From Phycisphaerales bacterium (GTDB lineage: Bacteria; Planctomycetota; Phycisphaerae; UBA1845; Fen-1342): 64,000 nucleotides of DNA. Below are positions 45,800 through 53,201 of the stretch, one piece after another. Every line of letters starts with the position of its first letter. The first letter of the stretch is position 1. Made by a program: the position numbers and the translations under genes. Under the pieces are notes generated by a model that had not been told where the DNA came from, did no database searches, and saw nothing but the letters and a program-made list of their open reading frames with translations. The DNA lies in NCBI GenBank assembly GCA_022839625.1, contig JALHJL010000003.1, positions 90,083 through 154,082 on the forward strand. The letters are read 5' to 3'.

Positions 45800-46023
45800 T
45801 CGCCGTGCACGTCCGACCACTCGCCAGTTCCAGCTCAGTGTCCTCGCTCGAAGCCATCGGCCGGGGAGATCTGTCGGGGCTGCTGCTGCGCCGTGACGAG
45901 ACCACCAATTCCGTGCCGTCGCTCACGACCTCTCTGCGCACGCTCTCTCAGCCGTCCGTGAAGCGCACCATTCAGTACGCTGTGTCTCATTACGACAACC
46001 TCCTGCGCAAACTCGCCGACTAA
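45796..46023 (+). CDS. Small 75-aa protein, putative antitoxin for Doc
   Basis: GTG 45796 overlaps the previous stop (GTGA) and has AAAGGAG about 7 nt upstream; this decides the start over GTG 45751. The protein has a Ser-rich N-terminal half and a helical C-terminal half ('SVKRTIQYAVSHYDNLLRKL'). It shows no Phd/YefM-type DNA-binding N-terminus. It ends immediately before the doc start codon (TAA-GTG). The antitoxin role is inferred only from size, position and the helical tail. Confidence 0.6.
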   Translation: MIAVHVRPLASSSSVSSLEAIGRGDLSGLLLRRDETTNSVPSLTTSLRTLSQPSVKRTIQYAVSHYDNLLRKLAD

Positions 46024-46428
46024 GTGAACCAGCACCAGCCGGTCTATCTTTCACGTGATGAAGTGCTGGAACTTCACGACCGGATTATCGGCCTTTACGG
46101 CGGAATGCCTGGCGTACGCGATGAGGGCGCGCTGGAGTCGTGCCTGGCTCAGCCGCAGACCGCGGTATTCGGTTGCGAGCCGTTCCCATCGCTCCACGAG
46201 AAGGCCGCGGCGTATTGCTACTTCATCGTACGAAACCATCCGTTCTTCGATGGGAACAAGCGAGCAGGGTTCATCGCGGCTCTCCATTTCCTGCTGGTCA
46301 ACGACGTGATACCGCGATTCAACGAGGATCGGCTGTACGACACGATTCTCGCGGTGGCACAAGGGGAGGCTGGCGTCACCGAGCTCGTAGCGGCGTTTCA
46401 GGCGAGCGGGTCGAGTGCACTCGAGTAG
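46024..46428 (+). CDS. doc: Doc (death-on-curing) family toxin, Fic fold
   Basis: 134 residues from GTG 46024. The Fic/Doc active-site motif is 'NHPFFDGNKRAGF' (about 77-89), preceded by 'YLSRDEVLELHDRIIGLYGG' and 'SLHEKAAAYCYFIV', the usual Doc N-terminal pattern. Doc of phage P1 phosphorylates EF-Tu and stops translation; other Fic enzymes add AMP. The key His, Asp, Asn, Lys and Arg are all present, so the toxin looks active. It directly follows the putative antitoxin gene without a gap. Confidence 0.92.
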   Translation: MNQHQPVYLSRDEVLELHDRIIGLYGGMPGVRDEGALESCLAQPQTAVFGCEPFPSLHEKAAAYCYFIVRNHPFFDGNKRAGFIAALHFLLVNDVIPRFNEDRLYDTILAVAQGEAGVTELVAAFQASGSSALE

Positions 46429-46476
46429 GCACTTGGATCAGGGGAATCGGTGCGAGGAGCACTCCAACGCCGCCGA

Positions 46477-47928
46477 TTACGGCGGGAATCGGAGGCCGCG
46501 ACCCGCCCAGCCCCCGGACGCGGGCGAACCCGTGAACTCCCGCTGAAAAACGGCGAAATCGGCCAGGTCCACGTCGAGATCGTCATCCAGATCGGCGCGA
46601 ATGAACTGGGCCGTCGTGCAGCCCGGCGGCGGGTCCCACACGAGCGGGCCTGCCCACGCACCGACCAGGACGGCGAAGTCGGCGAAGTCAAGGTAGTCGT
46701 CGCCGTCCTGATCTCCGGGCACGCCGCCGTCCACGCCGACCGGTATGGGCCACCTCAGGATCGTGCTGTCGGGCTGGCATCCGGCGAAGACGACATCCAG
46801 TTCCGTGGCACACATCTGATAGATGGCCTGCATGCCGCCGTACGGGCCGTAGTAAGGGTTCCCCAGCGACACCCAGGTGGTTCCGTCGTCCACGGACAGG
46901 AAGAGTTGCATGTACCGCTCGTTGCTGGTGCCTTCCATGCAACAGGCCGAAGCCAGCAGGCTGTCTCCGACCTTGAGCACGTCGCGCCAGTACGTCACGG
47001 TCGGGCGCTGCAGGTTGACGGCCACGACCTCCGCCCACGTCAGCCCCTGGTCGAGGCTGCGGTAGAGCTTGATCGGCGTGTTGGGCGCCGTGCGGACGTC
47101 CCCGCAGAAATAGACGCCGTTTCCAGCGTCGCACAGGGGTTGGAACAGGGACGCCCCCGGAACGGTGACCGGGGACCAACTGGCGCCCTGATCCGTCGAG
47201 CGGTACATCTTGTCGGTCAGGCACGACGGCCACAGCAGGACGTTGTCGCTGGTGAGGATCATCCGCCGGGCCCACGCCGACGCCCCCTGCCCCGGCTGGG
47301 CACTGGGCACGAACCACGTCGCGCCGTTGTCGGCGGACAGGATGACTTTCTTCGTCGTGTCGAAGCTCTTGACGTTCGCGATCCAGCAGTTCGCGCCCAG
47401 ATAGACCGGGCTGAACACCGCCTTGGCGTCCGCACTGCCAACGAGGGTGCGGAGCTGTAGCGCCGTCAGGGCGACCGTCCACGTGCAGCCCGCGTCCATG
47501 CTCTTCATCAGGCACGCGCTGCCCGTGTCGCCCGTTCCCGAAAACAACAGGGCGCCATTCTGCCCGAAGAAGTACGTGTGCGCGCCGGTCGAACCCGGAC
47601 AACCGACCACCGCCCACGTGGCCCCATAATCTTCACTCAGTAAGAACCGACTCGCCGCCTGCGACGAACGCTTCCCGGCGATGATGCGACCGGCGCCGAG
47701 ATAGTGAATCGCGCTGAACGCATCCGAGCCCGGCGCTCCCTGGTAAACCGCCAGCGCCCCCAGCGCGGCGTCGTCTCGCTGCAGCGGGTCGTCTGTGGCG
47801 ACCTGCGCCACCTCCGCCACCTCCTGCGCTGCGCCGGCCGCGGCCAGCGACAGGACGGCCAGGACGCCCGCCAGACACGGCCGGGAGCAGCCCGGCCGGG
47901 GTCTCGGATGTGGTTGCGGAACTGCCAT
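46477..47928 (-). CDS. Secreted Asp-box (sialidase/BNR-like) beta-propeller protein with EF-hand-like tail
   Basis: About 483 residues from ATG 47928. An Arg/Pro-rich N-terminus leads into a signal segment (about 18-36). Six Asp-box motifs of the form S-x-D-x-G-x-[TS]-W are seen: 'SEDYGATW', 'SMDAGCTW', 'SADNGATW', 'STDQGASW', 'SLDQGLTW' and 'SVDDGTTW', which mark a six-bladed propeller as in sialidases. The sialidase active-site Arg triad and FRIP motif are not evident, so enzymatic activity is doubtful. The C-terminus has 'GDQDGDDYLDFADFAVLVGA' and 'DLDDDLDVDLADFAVF', dockerin- or EF-hand-like calcium loops. Confidence 0.8.
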   Translation of the reverse strand: MAVPQPHPRPRPGCSRPCLAGVLAVLSLAAAGAAQEVAEVAQVATDDPLQRDDAALGALAVYQGAPGSDAFSAIHYLGAGRIIAGKRSSQAASRFLLSEDYGATWAVVGCPGSTGAHTYFFGQNGALLFSGTGDTGSACLMKSMDAGCTWTVALTALQLRTLVGSADAKAVFSPVYLGANCWIANVKSFDTTKKVILSADNGATWFVPSAQPGQGASAWARRMILTSDNVLLWPSCLTDKMYRSTDQGASWSPVTVPGASLFQPLCDAGNGVYFCGDVRTAPNTPIKLYRSLDQGLTWAEVVAVNLQRPTVTYWRDVLKVGDSLLASACCMEGTSNERYMQLFLSVDDGTTWVSLGNPYYGPYGGMQAIYQMCATELDVVFAGCQPDSTILRWPIPVGVDGGVPGDQDGDDYLDFADFAVLVGAWAGPLVWDPPPGCTTAQFIRADLDDDLDVDLADFAVFQREFTGSPASGGWAGRGLRFPP

Positions 47929-48311
47929 ATTCCAGCTTCGGGCTTGCGTCCCGCCCGCGGGAACGGACCAGGTGCCCGTTGAAAGAGGGAGACTGGCTCC
48001 GCGTCGGCGGGCCTCCGCGGCAGCGCTGTATGGTTCTCTCGCGGTGCCAGGACCCTTTTTCAACGGACTGTCAGACGGCGTTTCTCAAATGGTCCTGGGC
48101 GGACCAGTCAAACGAGATGATACCATTTTGCTCCCCTCGACTCCACCGATTTTGCAGGCGGTCCGGCCCCGGACGCCGGAAGCACTACCGATCGGACCCG
48201 CTGGCCAGCGCCACGTCAACGGCCCGACCCACAGTCAGCACGCGCACCATCAGATGCGCACCGCCGTCTGGCGTCAGATTACTTTCGCGTCCGCAGCGTG
48301 CTCCGCCCCGC
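47929..48311. other. Intergenic region with foldback copy and weak promoter signals
   Basis: This 383-bp gap separates the Asp-box gene from the dehydrogenase gene, both leftward. It holds foldback copy B and, on the minus strand, TATCAT (plus 48117-48122) as a possible -10 box. I see no open frame with coding character. Confidence 0.35.
47974..48068. repeat. Foldback element family 1, copy B (inverted)
   Basis: About 95 bp in the opposite orientation to copies A and C. The right end read on the minus strand begins CAGTCCGTTGAAAAAGGG, as in copy A. The left end is 'GTGCCCGTTGAAAGAGGG'. The internal 'GCGAGAGAACCAT' and 'CGCGGAGCCAG' tracts (minus strand) agree with the other copies. It lies 45 bp upstream of the start codon of the Asp-box protein, so it is within that gene's leader or promoter region. 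Confidence 0.75.
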
Positions 48312-49946
48312 CTACCGCCGGGCGGCGACTTCGTCCTTGATGCGCTTCACGTGCCCGCGGCCGAGGCCTTTCACCTCGCAGCCCAGCTCGAAGTACCGGC
48401 GAATACGCTCGTCATCGAGAACCCCGAAGCAGTCGATGATGGCCGGCGGCTGGCCTGCCATGCGCACGACGTCATCCGGGTCCAGCTCCAGGTAGGGCTT
48501 GTGGCGCACCGCCAGGATCACCGCGTCGGCCCCCTTGAGCGCTGCCGCGAGATCGGCCTCCACCCGCAGGTCCTTGAGCCGCTCCTGGTTGCGGAAGAAA
48601 CGCGCCCAACTGTAGCCCGGCGACGGATACTCATCCTGGGCCTCGACCTCCCACCAGTGCTGCACGTACGGGTCGTGCACGCGCAGGTCCGCCCCCATCT
48701 CCGTCAGCTTGCGGAGCACCAGCTCGCTGCCGCTGTAGCGCGTATCGCCGACGTCCTCACGGTACGCCGCGCCCAGCAGCGCAATCCGCGCCGCCGCCAC
48801 GATCTTGCCCATGTTCCGCAGCGCGTCGCGGGTCAGCTCGGCCACGTGCAGGGCCCGCGTGTCGTTCACGTCGATCGCCACCGGCGTGATCTTGAAGATG
48901 TCGTCCTCGAAGCCCATCAGGTGGCGATAGGCCCACATTCCCAGGCCGCCGTCCTTCGGCAGGCAGTAACCGCCGATGCCCGGCCCCGGGAAGATCATGT
49001 TGTTGTGGGTCGGCCGCATCTTGATCGCCTGGACGACCTTGATCAGGTCGACGCCGTTGCGCTCGGCGAACAAGCTCCATTCGTCGAGGAAGGCCAGCAT
49101 GGTGGCGCGGAAGCTGTTCTCAACGATCTTGGTGGTCTCGCTCTCGATCGGGCGGTCGAGCACGGTCAGTTCGAACTTCTCCGTGTTCAACACCTCGCGC
49201 AGGAACCGCTCGACGCGGTCGCGGGCTTCCTGGTTCACGCCGCTGCACACGCGCCAGAAGTCGCGGATACTCGCGACGTAATGCCGGCCCGGCATGACGC
49301 GCTCGAAGCTGTGCGCCAGCAGCGGCTCGGACGCGATGCCGCGGGCGGCGAAGGCCCGCTTGAGGATCGGCAGCGCCACGTACTCCGTCGTCCCGGGCGC
49401 AACCGTCGTCTCGATCAGGACCAGGCACTTGGGCGGGATGAGCCGGCCAATGACCTCGAAGCTCTTTTCGAGCGCGGCCATGTCCGTCCGTCCGGTCCGC
49501 AGGTTGCCGAGGTCCTCCTTGATGTAGTCGCACTGCACGTCCACGACCACGCAGTCCGCCAGCTTGAGCACGTCGTTCGTGTAGGTCGCGGTCAGCGTGC
49601 CCTTCTCTTTCACGCACCGCCCGATGATCTGGTCGACCTCCGGATCCTCGGCCTTGACCGGCGACAGGCCGCGGTTCAGGTAGTGGATCTTCCAGAAGCT
49701 CCGCGTGCTGGGCCGCTGCATGCCGATGACGAACTTGGTGGGCTTGCCGGACTTCTTGTCGACCGTGTCCGCCACGACCGCGGCCATGACCGCCCCGACG
49801 AAGCCCACACCGACCACGACCACGATCTCACGGCCCTGCTTGCGCTGCTCGCCGACGATCTGCTCCAGCCGCCGGTACTCCTCCGCGTACTCCCCCTCGG
49901 CGGGCAGCGGAAACTTCTCGCCGTCGGGACTGATCGAAAACGCCAT
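48312..49946 (-). CDS. UDP-glucose/GDP-mannose-type nucleotide-sugar dehydrogenase
   Basis: About 544 residues from ATG 49946 (AGGAG 7 nt upstream). The N-terminal NAD site is 'VVVVGVGFVGAVMAAVVAD' (about 41-59). 'LIETTVAPGTTE' (about 165-176) and 'GPGIGGYCLPKDGGL' are conserved; the latter includes the catalytic Cys. 'KIVENSFRATMLAFLDEW' forms the dimer helix, and the C-terminal domain has 'LLGAAYREDVGDTRYSGS'. These enzymes oxidise C6 of UDP- or GDP-sugars to the acid for polysaccharides. At 544 residues it is longer than the usual 430-450, with an added N-terminus and inserts. Confidence 0.9.
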   Translation of the reverse strand: MAFSISPDGEKFPLPAEGEYAEEYRRLEQIVGEQRKQGREIVVVVGVGFVGAVMAAVVADTVDKKSGKPTKFVIGMQRPSTRSFWKIHYLNRGLSPVKAEDPEVDQIIGRCVKEKGTLTATYTNDVLKLADCVVVDVQCDYIKEDLGNLRTGRTDMAALEKSFEVIGRLIPPKCLVLIETTVAPGTTEYVALPILKRAFAARGIASEPLLAHSFERVMPGRHYVASIRDFWRVCSGVNQEARDRVERFLREVLNTEKFELTVLDRPIESETTKIVENSFRATMLAFLDEWSLFAERNGVDLIKVVQAIKMRPTHNNMIFPGPGIGGYCLPKDGGLGMWAYRHLMGFEDDIFKITPVAIDVNDTRALHVAELTRDALRNMGKIVAAARIALLGAAYREDVGDTRYSGSELVLRKLTEMGADLRVHDPYVQHWWEVEAQDEYPSPGYSWARFFRNQERLKDLRVEADLAAALKGADAVILAVRHKPYLELDPDDVVRMAGQPPAIIDCFGVLDDERIRRYFELGCEVKGLGRGHVKRIKDEVAARR

Positions 49947-49963
49947 GCGCTCTCTCCTGTGGG

Positions 49964-50041
49964 ACCGGTTTCCGGCCGGTCGTCTACTGTGCCACCCGGT
50001 CTTCAGCCGGTTGTGCGGTGTTGGGCCGGTTTCCGGCCGGT
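49964..50041. repeat. Three near-identical 17-bp palindromic units upstream of the dehydrogenase gene
   Basis: 'ACCGGTTTCCGGCCGGT' at 49964-49980, 'CCCGGTCTTCAGCCGGTT' near 49995-50012 and 'GCCGGTTTCCGGCCGGT' at 50025-50041. Each unit can form a small hairpin (CCGG arms). The array lies in the 5' leader or promoter zone of the leftward gene and could be an operator array or simply a dispersed repeat. Nothing else is recognised up to 50261. Confidence 0.5.
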
Positions 50042-50261
50042 CCCGACACCCTCCCTGCGGCAACGTAGGCGTTGTCCGCGGCCTAGTCAATCCGCCCGAT
50101 CCAAGCGCCCCCTTCGGCGCGACAGGTTCTCGACCATCGGCGTGAGGGTTGCATCGTACAGGGTCACGGCTGCGTCGCGGGGCGGGTGAGTGTCGTCCGT
50201 GCCCCATCCGAGGCGGTGCCGGCCAGCCAGCGATGAGCGCTGTCCGTGCCGGCGGGGGCGC

Positions 50262-50290
50262 TTGCCAGGCAGTCCCCGATAGACGATAAT
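50262..50290 (+). promoter_or_regulatory. Sigma-70-type promoter of the zinc-ribbon / RNase HI pair
   Basis: TTGCCA (50262-50267) and GATAAT (50285-50290) are 17 bp apart; each matches the consensus at five of six positions. They lie about 50 bp before ATG 50342, which gives a short leader with GGAG near the start codon. Confidence 0.65.
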
Positions 50291-50341
50291 TCGCAGTTCG
50301 CGGCAAGTGGTCCGCGAGAGACTTCCCGCCGGAGAGCGTGA

Positions 50342-51073
50342 ATGGGAGTGATGCTCGAGGCATTGCTGGCCCTTCAAGACATCGAGCTTCAAATCGTCGA
50401 TATTCGTCGCCAACTGGCAACCCGGCAACGCAGCGTCAAACAACAGGCCGCCAAGGTGCGGGCGGCGGAGGAGGCGCTGGCGACCGAACGGGAGGAGCTG
50501 AAGCGCCTTCAGATCCAGATGGACGAGGTGGACATGGATTTGAAGAGCCGCAGCGCCCACATCAGCAAGCTGCGCGACAACCTCAACACCGTGCGCACCA
50601 ACAAGGAATACGCGGCTGTCCTCTCGCAGCTCAACAATGAGAAGGCCGACGTGACGCGGCTCGAGTCGCGGGCCTTCGAGCTGCTCACGTCCGTGGAAGC
50701 CAAGAAGAAGGCGCTCGCCGAGCACCAGCAGGCGGTCCAGCTCGAAGCCCAGCGCGTGGCGGCGCTGGAAGGCCAGGTCGCCCAGGCACAAAGCTCGTTC
50801 ATGGACCGCCTCACCGCGCTCGAGCGGCAGCGGGAAGCGGCCTGTGCCGGTCTGGACGGCAAGGCGCTGGAGCTGTTCAACCGGATTTCCGAACGCTACG
50901 ACGGCGAGGTGATGGCCCGCGTGATCCAGGTGCACCCGCGGCGGCAGGAGTTCCTGTGCGACGGCTGCAACCTGTCGCTGGCCGCCGAGCGGGCCAACGC
51001 CCTCATGACCCGCGACGAGCTGATCACGTGCGACAACTGCGGACGCATCCTCCACATGCCCAAGGGTACCTGA
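50342..51073 (+). CDS. C4-type zinc-ribbon coiled-coil protein (CdsZ / zf-RING_7 family)
   Basis: 243 residues. Most of the protein (about 5-175) is a Gln/Glu/Lys/Arg-rich antiparallel coiled coil, with the conserved tip 'NTVRTNKEYAAVLSQLNNEK'. A C-terminal zinc ribbon follows: 'CDGCNLSL' and 'CDNCGRIL' (two CxxC knuckles). Homologues have been linked to nucleic-acid binding or envelope-associated regulation; the precise role is uncertain. It precedes the RNase HI gene by 14 bp and probably shares its promoter. Confidence 0.88.
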   Translation: MGVMLEALLALQDIELQIVDIRRQLATRQRSVKQQAAKVRAAEEALATEREELKRLQIQMDEVDMDLKSRSAHISKLRDNLNTVRTNKEYAAVLSQLNNEKADVTRLESRAFELLTSVEAKKKALAEHQQAVQLEAQRVAALEGQVAQAQSSFMDRLTALERQREAACAGLDGKALELFNRISERYDGEVMARVIQVHPRRQEFLCDGCNLSLAAERANALMTRDELITCDNCGRILHMPKGT

Positions 51074-51087
51074 GCGATGGGCGCGGC

Positions 51088-51951
51088 GTGGGCCTGATCA
51101 TTCACGTGGACGGCGGGTCGCGCGGCAACCCGGGGCCGGCTGGTGCGGGGGTCGTGATCCGCGAGAGTTCGGGGCGGCTGCTCTATGAGGCGGGGTACTA
51201 CCTGGGCCGCCAGACGAACAACGCCGCCGAGTACCATGCCCTGATCCGGGCGCTGGAGCGGGCAGCGCAGGCGGCGCCGCAACCACTGGTGATACACTCC
51301 GACAGCGAGCTGCTTGTGCGGCAACTCACCGGAGAGTACCAGGTCAAGAGCCCCAAGCTCGCCCCGCTTCACCGGCAGGTGCAGATGCTGCTCCTGAAGC
51401 TCCCCCGCTGGACCGTACGGCACGTGCGGCGCGAACAGAACCGCCGGGCCGATGAGCTGGCCAACCTGGCGATGGACGAGCGGCGCGACGTGGTCCGGTT
51501 CGATGCAGACCAACGGAATGCCGGCGACACAGCGGCCCGCCAGCCCGGATGCGTGCCAAGCGCTGCCGATCCTGCCCCGGTGGAGGATGCTCTTCGTACT
51601 GCGCACAAGACGGCCGACCCGGGGGCCGGCAGCGACGTCTCGGAAGCCGCGGCCGGCACCCCGCGCCAAGCCGTCCAGGTCAGCGTCACGCGGGCCCCAA
51701 AGGCGGATTGTTGCCCAGCCGGCGACTTCGGCGAACGGGCCTTCACGGTCGGGACGACTCTTCCCGCCGGCTTGTGTGTCTACGCCGCTCACGCACTCTT
51801 GCCGACACTGCTCGGGATGCTGAACACGGACGCGGAGGAGTTCGCGGCGGTGCCGACCCTGTCGGTGCGGTGCACCCACCCGGCTTGCGGGGCCGAGTTC
51901 AGCCTCTCGCCGGTGCGCTCGCCGAACGGCGCCGGCCGGCGACAGCCGTAG
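51088..51951 (+). CDS. Ribonuclease HI with long C-terminal extension
   Basis: 287 residues from GTG 51088. The RNase H fold is in the first about 135 residues. Catalytic acids are visible: Asp in 'HVDGGSRGNPG', Glu in 'NNAAEYHAL', Asp in 'IHSDSELLVRQL' and Asp in 'NRRADELANLA'. It cleaves RNA in RNA-DNA hybrids. The C-terminal 150 residues are not part of the fold: a low-complexity Ala/Pro/Asp stretch (about 140-200) and a small domain with 'VRCTHPACGAEFSLSPV' near the end, perhaps metal-binding. The extension is unusual. Confidence 0.88.
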   Translation: MGLIIHVDGGSRGNPGPAGAGVVIRESSGRLLYEAGYYLGRQTNNAAEYHALIRALERAAQAAPQPLVIHSDSELLVRQLTGEYQVKSPKLAPLHRQVQMLLLKLPRWTVRHVRREQNRRADELANLAMDERRDVVRFDADQRNAGDTAARQPGCVPSAADPAPVEDALRTAHKTADPGAGSDVSEAAAGTPRQAVQVSVTRAPKADCCPAGDFGERAFTVGTTLPAGLCVYAAHALLPTLLGMLNTDAEEFAAVPTLSVRCTHPACGAEFSLSPVRSPNGAGRRQP

Positions 51952-52087
51952 CATCCGGGATTCATCCGTTGCACTTTCGATGCAGGCGTACGGCGGGGGG
52001 CACACCCCGCTCGACGTCGTCAAGCTGCACGCGGGCAGAGGCCCCCGCCCCGCTCCGCCAATGTGCGCCCAGGCGCGAGGCAGTGCG

Positions 52088-53083
52088 TCAGCCGTGCAGT
52101 TCCACGACGTCCTTGTCGGACAACACGTGGTCAAGCTGCACATTCTGTCCAGGCGCCACGCCCTCGCCCCAGATACGTGCGGATCGCACCTGGTGCTCGA
52201 AGCCGCGATACACGCGGCGGGCCAGCTCGTGCACGTCACTGCCCATCGGCAGGACAAACGGCTCGTTCAGGTCCGGCTTGCGGCCAGGGGGCTTGGCGTA
52301 GATGCGGATCACGTGGAGCAACCGGAAGAGCCAGGCCGGCACACGCGCCATCGCCGCAGGATCGCGCGTGGATAGCGGCTCGAGTCGGACCCGCGTGTCC
52401 AGCAGCTCGCGCAGCAGCTCAAGGTTGTCGTGCGCCTCGGCCGCATCCAACTTGTTGGCCACGACGAGGCCCGGCATGCGCCAGCTCGCGCCGGGCTCGG
52501 CTGGGCGCTGCCGCGGTCCGTCAACGAGCTCAATCTGCCGTTCGGCCAGGTGCCGCAGGCAGGTCTCGGCGTCGTCGAAGCACGTCTCCGCGGAAAGGTC
52601 CGCCACGATGACGAGCGCGTCCGCCGCACGCCACAGCCCCGGCATGCCCGGCGGCACGTGCGCGGCGGTGACCGGCGGGGTGTCGATAAGCTGGACTTGA
52701 ACATCCTCGAATGGGACCATGCCGGGTACGGGTACCGCGGTCGCAAACGGGTAGTCCGCGATCTTCACGTGGGCATTGGTGAGGCCGCCGACGATCGAGG
52801 ATTTGCCGACGTTCGGCGTGCCGAGCAAGGCGACCTGGCCGGCGCCGGACCTGGGGACGCTGAACGGGTCGGCGCGGGCGACGCTCTTCTTGCCGCCTTG
52901 TTGCAGCGCCTTACGCGTCGCCGAGAGCTTCTTCTTGAGCTCGGCCTGGATCTTTTCGGAGGACTTGTGTTTCGGCAGCTCGCGCCACATTTCCTCCAGC
53001 GCGGCCAACTGCTCCGCGGGCGTCTTGGCCGCCCGGTACTTGGCTTCGGCCTCGAGGTATTGCGGCGTCAGGTTGGCGGCCAT
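52088..53083 (-). CDS. DRG/Obg-type GTPase with TGS domain
   Basis: 331 residues from ATG 53083. A helical N-terminus (about 1-70, Lys/Ala-rich) precedes the G domain: G1 'LLGTPNVGKSS' (about 85-95), G3 'QLIDTPPV' and G4 'VVANKLDAAE'. The C-terminus (about 265-331) is a TGS-like domain ('LPMGSDVHELARRVYRGFE' and 'GVAPGQNVQLDHVLSDKDVVELH'). The architecture resembles DRG and YchF/Obg relatives that act at the ribosome. 118 bp separate it from the end of alaS. Confidence 0.87.
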   Translation of the reverse strand: MAANLTPQYLEAEAKYRAAKTPAEQLAALEEMWRELPKHKSSEKIQAELKKKLSATRKALQQGGKKSVARADPFSVPRSGAGQVALLGTPNVGKSSIVGGLTNAHVKIADYPFATAVPVPGMVPFEDVQVQLIDTPPVTAAHVPPGMPGLWRAADALVIVADLSAETCFDDAETCLRHLAERQIELVDGPRQRPAEPGASWRMPGLVVANKLDAAEAHDNLELLRELLDTRVRLEPLSTRDPAAMARVPAWLFRLLHVIRIYAKPPGRKPDLNEPFVLPMGSDVHELARRVYRGFEHQVRSARIWGEGVAPGQNVQLDHVLSDKDVVELHG

Positions 53084-53201
53084 CGTCGCAGCTCCGGCGT
53101 CAGTATAACGGACGCCTGGAACGGCGGCGCGAGTCGCGCGCCGCGCGGCCGAGAGGACCGCTGATCGCCCGGTTGAAGTGGCTGACTTGGGATACGGAAC
53201 G

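Noticed and set aside
46047..46062. parS-like sequence inside doc
   Set aside because: It matches only 12 of 16 positions, lies within coding sequence and is not palindromic in its right half.
46470..46485. CCGCCG-ATTA-CGGCGG hairpin at the end of the Asp-box gene
   Set aside because: It is short, has no T-run and partly overlaps the coding end, so it is not called as a terminator for the convergent genes.
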